Assembly (NCBI GenBank): GCA_028688275.1 | Contig: JAQTYN010000004.1 | Location: 16,222 to 80,221 of the forward strand | DNA: 64,000 bases | Source of the DNA: Gallionella sp. | GTDB taxonomy: Bacteria > Pseudomonadota > Gammaproteobacteria > Burkholderiales > Gallionellaceae | Direction: 5' to 3' | Part shown: in pieces, positions 57,025-64,000 of the stretch | Layout of the letters: each line of letters begins with the position of its first letter | Numbering within the stretch: position 1 is the stretch's first letter | Position numbers and translations under genes: made by a program | Notes under the pieces: generated by a model | Told to the model about the DNA's origin: nothing | Databases searched by the model: none | Seen by the model: the letters and a program-made list of their open reading frames with translations, nothing else

Positions 57025-57039
57025 TGAGAATGATTATCA
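57025..57039. promoter_or_regulatory. Fur box
   Basis: TGAGAAT-G-ATTATCA agrees with the 7-1-7 consensus TGATAATnATTATCA in 13 of 14 positions. It is within AAATGAGAATGATTATCATT, a longer palindrome. It can serve fur (leftward) and the beta-barrel gene (rightward). Confidence 0.85.
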
Positions 57040-57075
57040 TTTGTTATCGCATTTGACCAATACTTGGACTCTAAC

Positions 57076-57807
57076 ATGAAAAAACCGTCTTTTTTGCTCC
57101 TTCGCGCGCTAATCATTCTGCTGGGTGCGTTATACACATCACTGAGTTTTGCGGGCGCGGCGGATTATATTTACACCCTGAACATCGAGCAGGGTGAAAG
57201 CGAGTTGGATGTGCAATATGGCACGGCGCGGCAACCGAATGGCAGTCGCATTCAAACCACCAGCGTTGCCATCGGGCATGGCGTCACCGAGCATTGGTTT
57301 ACCGAAGGCTATCTCAAGCGGGATCGCGCCAGCAATGCGACACTGGCGGAGTGGGAAAATAGATTTATTCTGCTTGAGGCGGGCAATATCAAAGTGGGAT
57401 TGTTGACCGAAATAGCTGCGCCCCTCAGTGGATCCGCGCCGTGGGAAGTGCGCGTGGGATCGCTGTTGCAAACCCAGTTCGATCAATGGCAGTTGAATGC
57501 CAACCTGCTGTTTGAACGGGCTTTTGGCAGGGCGGATGAACATGGCGCGGCGTTTAGCACCAATTTATTGTATCAATGGCAAGCGCAATACCGTCTGCAA
57601 CCGTCGCTAGGCTTGGGCGTCTCGGCGTTCGGCGAAGTAGGGCGGTGGAATCAGTGGGATACCGCCGCCAATCAAAACCACCGCATCGGCCCAGCGGTAT
57701 TCGGCAAGCTCGGCAAAGACATCAGCTACAACGCCGCATGGCTGTTCGGATCCAGTCCCGCCGCCCCCAGCCATACTTTGCGGATGCAGTTGGAGTATGA
57801 GCTTTGA
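57076..57807 (+). CDS. Predicted outer-membrane beta-barrel protein, Fur-linked
   Basis: From ATG 57076 the protein has 243 residues with a signal peptide (FLLLRALIILLGALYTSLSF then AGAA). The mature part has alternating amphipathic strands, such as ESELDVQYGTARQPNGSRIQ, IKVGLLTEIAAPLSGSAPWE, QWQLNANLLFERAFGRADEH and FGKLGKDISYNAAWLFG, and ends HTLRMQLEYEL, which fits a BAM recognition signal. I do not recognise a named family. The Fur box 37 bases upstream suggests it is iron-responsive. A decayed partial duplicate lies at 58175-58325. Confidence 0.82.
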   Translation: MKKPSFLLLRALIILLGALYTSLSFAGAADYIYTLNIEQGESELDVQYGTARQPNGSRIQTTSVAIGHGVTEHWFTEGYLKRDRASNATLAEWENRFILLEAGNIKVGLLTEIAAPLSGSAPWEVRVGSLLQTQFDQWQLNANLLFERAFGRADEHGAAFSTNLLYQWQAQYRLQPSLGLGVSAFGEVGRWNQWDTAANQNHRIGPAVFGKLGKDISYNAAWLFGSSPAAPSHTLRMQLEYEL

Positions 57808-57821
57808 AATAGAGGTGGTTT

Positions 57822-57886
57822 GTAGCCCGCATGCAATACGGGTTTAACGCTAGGCAGGCAAAAATCCCAGTTTGCATACGGGCTAC
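57822..57886. repeat. Dispersed palindromic repeat, family C, copy 2
   Basis: GTAGCCCGCATGCAATACGG at 57822-57841 pairs with a slightly decayed GTTTGCATACGGGCTAC ending at 57886. It follows the barrel gene by 14 bases and may end its transcript. Confidence 0.82.
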
Positions 57887-57904
57887 ATCACTACCCCATC
57901 TCCA

Positions 57905-58135
57905 CCCCTCCCCTTGAAGCATAGGTATCTACACAACTTTTAACTCATTGAAATTTAATTAAAAATCAGGGTACGTAGGAGCGCAATTTATTGCGCGAAG
58001 GGTGTTGCGAGGGGCTATCGCGCAATAAATTGCGCTCCTACATAGCGTTTATGTTTGCAATAGTCATAAAAAATACATATAACTAAATGATTATTAAATA
58101 GATTAAGTTGTGTAGATGCCTATGCCTTGAAGGGG
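57905..58135. repeat. Composite inverted repeat with a family D element inside
   Basis: Outer arms of about 30 bases: CCCCTTGAAGCATAGGTATC then TACACAACTT at 57910-57939, and AAGTTGTGTAGATGCCTATG then CCTTGAAGGGG at 58105-58135. Inside, 57975-58041 is a full family D palindrome, GTAGGAGCGCAATTTATTGC and GCAATAAATTGCGCTCCTAC. AT-rich DNA fills the rest. The nesting suggests one element landed in another. Confidence 0.8.
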
Positions 58136-58174
58136 AGGGAGCATGGTTTCACCCACTGTAAATCACATAGAGCC

Positions 58175-58325
58175 ATAAATTTATTGTCCTTGAATCTGGC
58201 AATATCAAAGTGGGATTGTTGACCGAATTAGCTGCGCCCCTCAGTGGCACCGCACCGTGGGAATTGCGCGTGCAAGCGATGGGCGAAGTAGGGCGGTGGA
58301 ATCAGTTGGATAGTCCATCCAATCA
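58175..58325 (+). pseudogene. Remnant of a duplicate of the 57076 barrel gene
   Basis: The remnant matches the parent from its NRFILLEAGNIKVGLLTE region (here FIVLESGNIKVGLLTE) through LAAPLSGTAPWELRV, then jumps to MGEVGRWNQLDSPSNQ, which corresponds to parent residues about 60 further on. About 60 codons are missing and both ends of the gene are lost. The remaining DNA is about 85 percent identical by eye. The following bases to 58533 hold nothing I can support. Confidence 0.8.
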
Positions 58326-58533
58326 ACGAGCATTGCAATCGAGTAGATTACTTGCAATAATCCCCACAAATTTTCAACATGACTATCCTGCAAGCAGGTT
58401 TAAGCAATTCTTGGTCGTTTCGCCAACGCCTAATCGCTCCTTGTATCAAAAGAATCCGCCCACCTGCTTCACCCAATATCACGCTGCAGAACCATCCTAG
58501 CTGCAATGTTGAACTGATACGAGAGAGCGTTGA

Positions 58534-61161
58534 ATGCCCAGACTGACTAAAGCAGAAATTAAAGCGCAATTACAAGGTGTCTCTAGGGAGCTTTGTGCTG
58601 CGTTTGCAGTGCGCTCGGCGATGCGGGTGTTGCCATTGTTGGCGATACAGAAGAGATCATGGTTACCTTTTCAACAAAGGAAGATCTTTTGGCTATGGGC
58701 GGAGCAAGACCAAGCCAAACATTTAAAGGCGGTACTGGGTGCGTACTCTGCCACCGTTGCGTTTTCGGTAAGCGGTCTAAATATTTCCGACACGGCCACC
58801 TCCGATGCCAATGCCGCCGCTGCGGGTGCCTACGCCTATGCCTACGCTGCCGCAGCCGCTGCCGCCGCCTCCTCTGCCACCGACGCTGAAGCCGATGCCG
58901 CTGCCCAAGCTGCCTACGCCGCCTATGCCTCATCTGCTGTTGCCTCCACCGATGTTGCGCTCTTTCAAGAAATTCAACTAGACTTAAATTCATTAGCATC
59001 AAAGGACGCTAAAGCGTTATTACAGTCACCGTTATGGTCAACGACCATACCCGAAAGCTGGCAAAAATTGTGGCGTGATTTCAAAGCAGATGCGCTTAGC
59101 CTAAATGCGGGTTTTGAGGTTTGGTTGGATTGGTATGAAGATAGGCTGCAAGGTAAGCCTATCGACCTCGCGTTGCTAGAGATGTGGAATGCGGTTCCTA
59201 AGGAAATCGAAGCGCAAGGTATTGCCGCCGTCAATGCCTACCTAAAAGGCTTGATGAATAAGACCGCGACCCAACCATTGAACCGTGTGCGGGCGATTTT
59301 TATTGGCTACGGTGAAGCGGGCAAAACTTCGTTGATACGCGCTTTACATGATGAACCCGTGGTCGCGGGTAAAGAAATGATGACCTGCGGCATTGATATT
59401 CGCGATTGGTCGATTCCCGATTCTGACCTCAAAGCGCATTTTTGGGATTTCGGTGGGCAGGTCATGGCACATGCCACGCATCAATTCTTTTTGCGCGCGT
59501 CTTGTTTGTATGTGTTGGTGCTCAATGCGCGCAGTGAAATCAATAGCACCGAACAAGCTGAATACTGGTTGGAGCATGTAAAAGGTTTTGGCAAAGATGC
59601 CCCTGTGATGATCGTTGGGAATAAGGCGGACTTAGCCTCAATTAGTCTGGACATGAGCTACTTGAAAAGCAAATACGTCAATGTGATTGATTTTTATCCC
59701 GTTTCTTGTACCCAAGCGCAAGGTAGCTATAAAGCAAAATTTGATAGCTTTAAGCAAGATTTTTGTCAGCAGCTACGCAAGGTAGGGGAAAATCCCATGA
59801 TGCTGACCCAAGAGCAATTTTGGGTATTAACCGATTTACAGACGCAAGCCAGCCGTGATGCATTTATCAAGCACGATGACTTTATTGCAATCTGCAACCA
59901 GCGTGGTATCGGCACGGAAGGTGGCTTGAATCGAGATGTGTTTTTAAGAGTATTGGATCAATTGGGTGTGGTGGTACATTTTCCACAATTGGCGTGCTTG
60001 GACGAATATGTGCTGAATCCGCGTTGGTTAACGCATGGGGTTTATACCTTGATGTATAAACAGCAAGCCCGATTAAGCTTGCAAGATGCGGTCGCTGCGT
60101 TGCGCGCCAAGCCGATACAAGATGAGTACGGCAATGTACTGGATTACCCCATGGATCGCTGCCGTTTTATTCTGGATGCGATGCAGGAATTTAAGCTGTG
60201 CTATCCTTTGCCACAGGATCACAATACTTTGATTATTCCAGAATTATTGCTCAGCGATCAACCGAGCAACATTCCCTTTAGCAAATCAGGCGCGTTAGCC
60301 TTTGAGTTTGTCTTCCGTGGCTTTTTGCCGCGCCATATCTTGCCTGAGCTGATCGTCAATCGGCACGAGGAGATTGTGAACGAGATTGTGTGGCAACGCG
60401 GCGTGTTGCTCAAACACAAAACCTACCTAGCTGAAGCGTTGTTGCAAGTGGATTATCACAACCGCGTATTATTGATTTGGGTGAAAGGATCCGAAGCTAA
60501 AGACTACCTCGCAGTGTTAAACGACGAAGTGTTGAAAATTTTGGGGCGGCTGGACTTGGACTACAAAGAATGGGTAACGCTGCCGCAGTCAGCGTGTATA
60601 AACGATGCACCACTGGGTAATGTTGCAGAAAAAGCCCCGTATCGGCAAATTTTAGCGTTTGCTCGCAAAGGCGAGCACAACTATATCGCTGAATCGGGTT
60701 CGGAATATGACTTGGGGCAGATTTTGGGGATCATTTTAACGAATGCCAACGTCATCCAAGTTGCAGGTGATTATGTCGAGGGAAAAACCATGAACAGTCA
60801 AAGTGTCACGATAACGGGCAGTACCATAAACGGTTCCGTTGTCGCCGCAAAAACCATACTAGATAGTTTCAACAATCTGCGCACTTCCCAAGCGGATGAG
60901 CCTGTCCGCGTACTGTTTGAACAGTTGCTCAATGATATCAAATCGCTGAATAACAACGTCCCCAACGATCAATCTAAGCACATTGAGACCATGGCGAGCC
61001 GTGCCGACACGTTGATTGCCGAAAGCCATAAAGAAGTGCCCGACCTTGCGTGGTATCAACTCAGTATCAAAGGCATTACCGATGCTGCAACGGCTTTAGG
61101 CACGGTCGCTAATCCCGTGATCGAAACGATCAATCTACTTAAGCCGTTGATTGGTTTGTGA
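58534..61161 (+). CDS. Roc-COR (ROCO-family) GTPase
   Basis: ROCO proteins couple a Ras-like Roc GTPase to a COR dimerisation domain. In 875 residues: an N-terminal helical part (1-87), an Ala/Tyr/Ser-rich low-complexity tract (88-140), the Roc domain with G1 GYGEAGKTS (258-266), G3 WDFGGQ (304-309) and G4 NKAD (363-366), and COR at about 430-660 (PRWLTHGVYTLMYKQQ, FEFVFRGFLPRHILPELIVN). The C-terminal 190 residues hold NSQSVTITGSTINGSVVAAK and a final helical bundle ending in a hydrophobic stretch. Fused LRRs are absent, but an LRR protein follows. The role is unknown; defence or signalling are both possible. Confidence 0.9.
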   Translation: MPRLTKAEIKAQLQGVSRELCAAFAVRSAMRVLPLLAIQKRSWLPFQQRKIFWLWAEQDQAKHLKAVLGAYSATVAFSVSGLNISDTATSDANAAAAGAYAYAYAAAAAAAASSATDAEADAAAQAAYAAYASSAVASTDVALFQEIQLDLNSLASKDAKALLQSPLWSTTIPESWQKLWRDFKADALSLNAGFEVWLDWYEDRLQGKPIDLALLEMWNAVPKEIEAQGIAAVNAYLKGLMNKTATQPLNRVRAIFIGYGEAGKTSLIRALHDEPVVAGKEMMTCGIDIRDWSIPDSDLKAHFWDFGGQVMAHATHQFFLRASCLYVLVLNARSEINSTEQAEYWLEHVKGFGKDAPVMIVGNKADLASISLDMSYLKSKYVNVIDFYPVSCTQAQGSYKAKFDSFKQDFCQQLRKVGENPMMLTQEQFWVLTDLQTQASRDAFIKHDDFIAICNQRGIGTEGGLNRDVFLRVLDQLGVVVHFPQLACLDEYVLNPRWLTHGVYTLMYKQQARLSLQDAVAALRAKPIQDEYGNVLDYPMDRCRFILDAMQEFKLCYPLPQDHNTLIIPELLLSDQPSNIPFSKSGALAFEFVFRGFLPRHILPELIVNRHEEIVNEIVWQRGVLLKHKTYLAEALLQVDYHNRVLLIWVKGSEAKDYLAVLNDEVLKILGRLDLDYKEWVTLPQSACINDAPLGNVAEKAPYRQILAFARKGEHNYIAESGSEYDLGQILGIILTNANVIQVAGDYVEGKTMNSQSVTITGSTINGSVVAAKTILDSFNNLRTSQADEPVRVLFEQLLNDIKSLNNNVPNDQSKHIETMASRADTLIAESHKEVPDLAWYQLSIKGITDAATALGTVANPVIETINLLKPLIGL

Positions 61162-61261
61162 TTGTCACTACTTATCGTATTCATCTCATTTCATCGTTTG
61201 ACGATGATGTTTTACACTGAGCCTTTGAAACCAGTGGCATATAAATTTTAGGAGGTTACAA

Positions 61262-62050
61262 ATGAACGTTTGGCGGTGCTTGGTTTTTGTGTGCTTATGT
61301 TTTCAAAGCGGGGCGTATGCAGTATCGTTTGATAGCTTGGAATTGGCGTTATTTGCGCCTGAACAAGCCACCGAGCTGAAAATCATGAGCCGTAAAGATG
61401 TGGATCGTATCCCCTCTCAACTGGGGAGTTTGACCAACCTAGAAAGGTTGGACTTATCTTGCTTGGAAAACTTAAGTGTGTTGCCTCCCGAAATCGGTAA
61501 GTTGGAAAAGCTGAGGTCTTTGACCATCAACAATGGGAATGGCTGCATCATGAATGTGAGTATTCCTGAAAGCATAGGCCAATTACAAAATCTGGTGAGT
61601 TTGATGTTGTATGGCGCATTGGATGGGCGACATGCGATTGATGGTACGGGTCTTTCTAAACCTAGCAAACCGCTTCCCAAAGCCATTTCACGCTTACACG
61701 CATTGAGGTCGTTGGAGTTAGGACGGAATGGTCTAAAAAGCGTGCCACCTCAAGTTGCTGCGCTGCAAGAATTAAGATATCTCGGCTTGCATTACAACCA
61801 CATTACCGAGCTGCCTGCATTTGTGGGTAACTTAAAGCATTTGAAAGTGCTGTCCCTTAGCGGAAATCCCCGTATGAAATTGCCGCTTTCGTTGAACAAG
61901 CTGCCTGGTCTCGACATTAATATGGGCAATAATGGATTCACATTGCGCGAACAAGATGTATTGCGCAAACAGTTTCCTCATCTTTTCTTTTCATTTAGGA
62001 ATGAATACGAGGATGGCGCAGCCAATGAGGAAGAGCACTGTGCGAAGTGA
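61262..62050 (+). CDS. Secreted leucine-rich-repeat protein
   Basis: The 262-residue protein has a signal peptide (MNVWRCLVFVCLCFQSGAYA). LRRs of the plant/Roco-like type follow: RIPSQLGSLTNLERLDLSCL, VLPPEIGKLEKLRSLTINNG, SIPESIGQLQNLVSLMLYGA, PLPKAISRLHALRSLELGRN, SVPPQVAALQELRYLGLHYN and ELPAFVGNLKHLKVLSLSGN. The C-terminus is charged (EYEDGAANEEEHC). TTAGGAGGTTACAA is a strong ribosome site, 100 bases after the Roc-COR stop. If the signal peptide works, it is in the periplasm or outside, so direct contact with the cytoplasmic GTPase is unlikely. Confidence 0.9.
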   Translation: MNVWRCLVFVCLCFQSGAYAVSFDSLELALFAPEQATELKIMSRKDVDRIPSQLGSLTNLERLDLSCLENLSVLPPEIGKLEKLRSLTINNGNGCIMNVSIPESIGQLQNLVSLMLYGALDGRHAIDGTGLSKPSKPLPKAISRLHALRSLELGRNGLKSVPPQVAALQELRYLGLHYNHITELPAFVGNLKHLKVLSLSGNPRMKLPLSLNKLPGLDINMGNNGFTLREQDVLRKQFPHLFFSFRNEYEDGAANEEEHCAK

Positions 62051-62071
62051 GGTGCAGGGCGTTCGTCCTTA

Positions 62072-62168
62072 AAACTGTTTACGATCTTACTGCGAGGCTG
62101 TGACCCTAGCTCATGCGCTGCTCTTCACCCCGCTTACGACCTCTCGAGATAGATCGTAAACGGGTTCT
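62072..62168. repeat. Dispersed 95-base element, family F, copy 2
   Basis: It starts AAACTGTTTACGATCTTACT and ends AGATCGTAAACGGGTTCTT, with the same internal GCTGCTCTTCACCCCG and TACGACCTCTCG blocks as the copy at 27493-27588. It again separates a rightward from a leftward gene. Confidence 0.8.
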
Positions 62169-63676
62169 TATCGCCAAAACTCAGGCTGTTTATCTAAATG
62201 CTGCATACTTTTGCGTAAGGATTTCTGCTTGTGCATCGCCTTTTTTTCCAGCTGATGATTTACTGAAGTGATGATGGACTGATGTGCAGACAAGGCGGGA
62301 TCGGCAGCCAAGTCTGCCAATAAGTGATGGGCGACCACCAGATCGTGAATTTGGCCGAGAACTTCTTGCACTTCACCGAGCGCAATCAAATAGGAATGGG
62401 TATCGTGCTTGTCATACAACGTGGCAAAAAATTCGCTGGCATAACGTAGCTTTTTGGCTTGAATGCGCAATGGGTGGGAGCTTGCGCCATCGTGCGGATC
62501 CAGATGTGCTGCGGTGTGGTGATAACGTTTCGCCAGTCGCTTTAAATACTGGTTAGCAAAGTGATGAGACGAAGGAGCGTGCTCAGCGGCTTGAAGCCAA
62601 TATGCACTGTTCATCCAATGCGCTAAACGTAATAGCAAATTCTGTAATGCGCGCGCTTTTCCCCGTCCATTCAATGCGGCGCAACACGCCGCACGCCGAT
62701 GCATACAATGTATTAACAATACCTGCACATTGGGATGCTCGTTGAGATGCGAGGCCTGTGAGAGTTCCGTGATAAAAACATCCCATTCACGAATTTTTCC
62801 CAACACCACCCCCAAAGTGGCGATTTCTTGGGATAAACTTGATAGAGTATCATCTGGATGCAATGCTTTTGCCATGTGTAATGCCACTCGCAAACGTCGC
62901 AATGCGATGCGCATTTGGTGTAGATATTCGATCTCATCGCCGTGTAGTGCGCCGTGCATATTGCGTTGTAAGTGCAACATGCTCGACCAAATTAAGGTTT
63001 TTAAAACATCAGGCAAGTGATCGCTGGGTACAAAAGCTAATCTTTCTCCTTTTGTAGGCTGTTCAATATGGTCTGACATCAAGTGATAGCCTCGCTCGGC
63101 TTTATTGATTAATTCCAACTCAAACGGCACAATATCCAGTATCGCTATTGCTAACTCAAATAGTTGTTGTGGATTGCCAGATTTTAATTCCAACTCGATT
63201 TCACAAATAGCGAAGCTATGTTCGGCTGTTTTAACTTCTCCATGGTCGATACATAGCTCAATTTTCGCGCTGTGCCAGTCCAGTATGCGACTAGAACGAT
63301 AAAAATCCGTGACGAAAACAGGGGCAAGTGCACTGCGTATGTCAGGTGGAAGCTGTTCATCCCACACGGCTGTTTCCAGTCCAGTGAAGTCGAGCGCAGC
63401 CGTAGGAACTGGAATTTCCCATTCAAGCCGTTGATGCAATCCCGCTTTGATAGAACCGCCACCCTTTAAGGTTTGCAACCACTGCCCATGGCTACGGCGC
63501 AGCCGCAATGCCATTTTACGAGCATGGAGTTGCAAGTTCGGCGTGTCGAAATAGATATTATGCAGTCTGCGATTGACAGGGGCATCCATCTGATGCGTTT
63601 TGAACAAGGGGTGCCGCCTGAGTGTGTTCAGGTATTCAGGGGAAATACGCAACTTGAGTTCGGTTTCAATGGCCAT
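62168..63676 (-). CDS. CYTH-CHAD protein, inorganic triphosphatase-like
   Basis: From ATG 63676 (GGGAG six bases upstream) the protein has 502 residues. The CYTH domain (about 1-200) starts AIETELKLRI, the ExExK metal-binding motif, with MALRLRRSHGQWLQTLKGGG, EWEIPV and ICEIELELKSG as tunnel strands; such domains hydrolyse triphosphate (E. coli YgiF). The CHAD domain (about 225-500) has paired helices rich in His, HQMRIALRRLRVALHM and RIQAKKLRYASEFF, thought to bind polyphosphate. The pairing points to polyphosphate or triphosphate metabolism. Confidence 0.93.
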   Translation of the reverse strand: MAIETELKLRISPEYLNTLRRHPLFKTHQMDAPVNRRLHNIYFDTPNLQLHARKMALRLRRSHGQWLQTLKGGGSIKAGLHQRLEWEIPVPTAALDFTGLETAVWDEQLPPDIRSALAPVFVTDFYRSSRILDWHSAKIELCIDHGEVKTAEHSFAICEIELELKSGNPQQLFELAIAILDIVPFELELINKAERGYHLMSDHIEQPTKGERLAFVPSDHLPDVLKTLIWSSMLHLQRNMHGALHGDEIEYLHQMRIALRRLRVALHMAKALHPDDTLSSLSQEIATLGVVLGKIREWDVFITELSQASHLNEHPNVQVLLIHCMHRRAACCAALNGRGKARALQNLLLRLAHWMNSAYWLQAAEHAPSSHHFANQYLKRLAKRYHHTAAHLDPHDGASSHPLRIQAKKLRYASEFFATLYDKHDTHSYLIALGEVQEVLGQIHDLVVAHHLLADLAADPALSAHQSIITSVNHQLEKKAMHKQKSLRKSMQHLDKQPEFWR

Positions 63677-63682
63677 ACACAT

Positions 63683-64000
63683 CTCCCATCGTGAGCATCA
63701 CAATATCACCGCCCACCGTCTTAGATACAAACATTCTGTTCACCATTTACTTTGTGGTGTAGTACGGCATTGTACGCTTAAGTGAGCTTTTAGTTAGTGG
63801 CGTAAATAAGCGCAGCGCATACACAATTATTTGCTATATATTCATGAGGGTATGCTTGCATTTCTATTTGGCTAACTAACGACGCTGTAGAAAAACCCGA
63901 TTCTGAAGACCTGTTTCAGCGTTGGGTGGATTTTTTTCAAACCAGATCGTTATTTTCATTTTCGGCTTCTTGTTTTTATAACATATTTTCATTGCAAACC
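63683..64000. other. 318-base region at the window end without a supported gene
   Basis: No conserved ORF or RNA gene was recognised. AGTTAGTGGCGTAAATAAGC and GGCTAACTAACGACGC give a weak inverted pair at about 63793-63892. A 38-codon frame on the minus strand (TTTGAAAAAAATCCACCC, ending TAG near 63884) may be the tail of a gene that continues beyond the window; this is not supported further. Confidence 0.4.

Noticed and set aside
63683..64000. Insertion-sequence end at the window edge
   Set aside because: Only a weak inverted pair and a short minus-strand frame are visible; not enough to call an element.

Overview
The window reads as chromosome from a nitrogen-fixing gammaproteobacterium. 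This rests on core gene blocks with gammaproteobacterial order (thrS-infC-rpmI-rplT-pheS-pheT-ihfA; hisS-yfgM-bamB-der; nadK-recN-bamE), a petABC bc1 operon, and an Azotobacter-like pairing of an rnf operon with divergent nifLA. I cannot name the genus. A methanotroph, a sulfur bacterium or a related lineage would all fit. No rRNA, tRNA, CRISPR array, intact insertion sequence or prophage was seen.

Layout. 1-5.7 kb: the end of a TatD nuclease gene, ispF, a damaged MNT gene running through a 20-codon ORF into an OLD-type nuclease, then tsaB-rimI-uracil-DNA glycosylase. 5.8-9.2 kb: psiF-like, qmcA-nfeD, rhlE. 9.4-16.5 kb: translation operons. 16.6-28.6 kb: glnB, rhodanese, dapB, bamE, recN, nadK, hisS, yfgM, bamB, der, arfB and a small cytochrome c. 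28.7-38.4 kb: an ArnB/ArnT/ArnE-like glycolipid gene set interrupted by a 5.1-kb cassette. The cassette encodes a TPR-ATPase fusion, an HNH nuclease and a membrane formylglycine-enzyme-like protein. 38.5-42.2 kb: fluoride channel and bc1 complex with an extra cytochrome c. 42.3-45.2 kb: an ATPase/TOPRIM-like pair behind prfB, which carries its programmed frameshift. 45.5-52.5 kb: a leftward rnfABCDGEH operon ending in a CBS protein and an ion transporter. 52.75-55.9 kb: nifL-nifA. 56-57.8 kb: membrane protein, fur and a Fur-box-linked beta-barrel. 58.5-63.7 kb: a Roc-COR GTPase, a secreted LRR protein and a CYTH-CHAD protein.

How parts work together. NifL and NifA should control the divergent rnf operon. 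I see a sigma-54 promoter in front of rnfA, another in front of nifL, and one TGT-N10-ACA NifA site between them. Rnf would supply low-potential electrons to nitrogenase, and the CBS and transporter genes appear to share its transcript.

The best candidate for a new system is the TPR-ATPase plus HNH cassette at 30.1-35.3 kb. It looks like Septu (PtuAB) with ten near-identical 42-residue TPR units fused to the ATPase. It is bounded by copies of one dispersed palindromic repeat and lies inside an unrelated operon. The window holds at least seven families of dispersed palindromes, some inside coding sequence, as in the uracil-DNA glycosylase linker.
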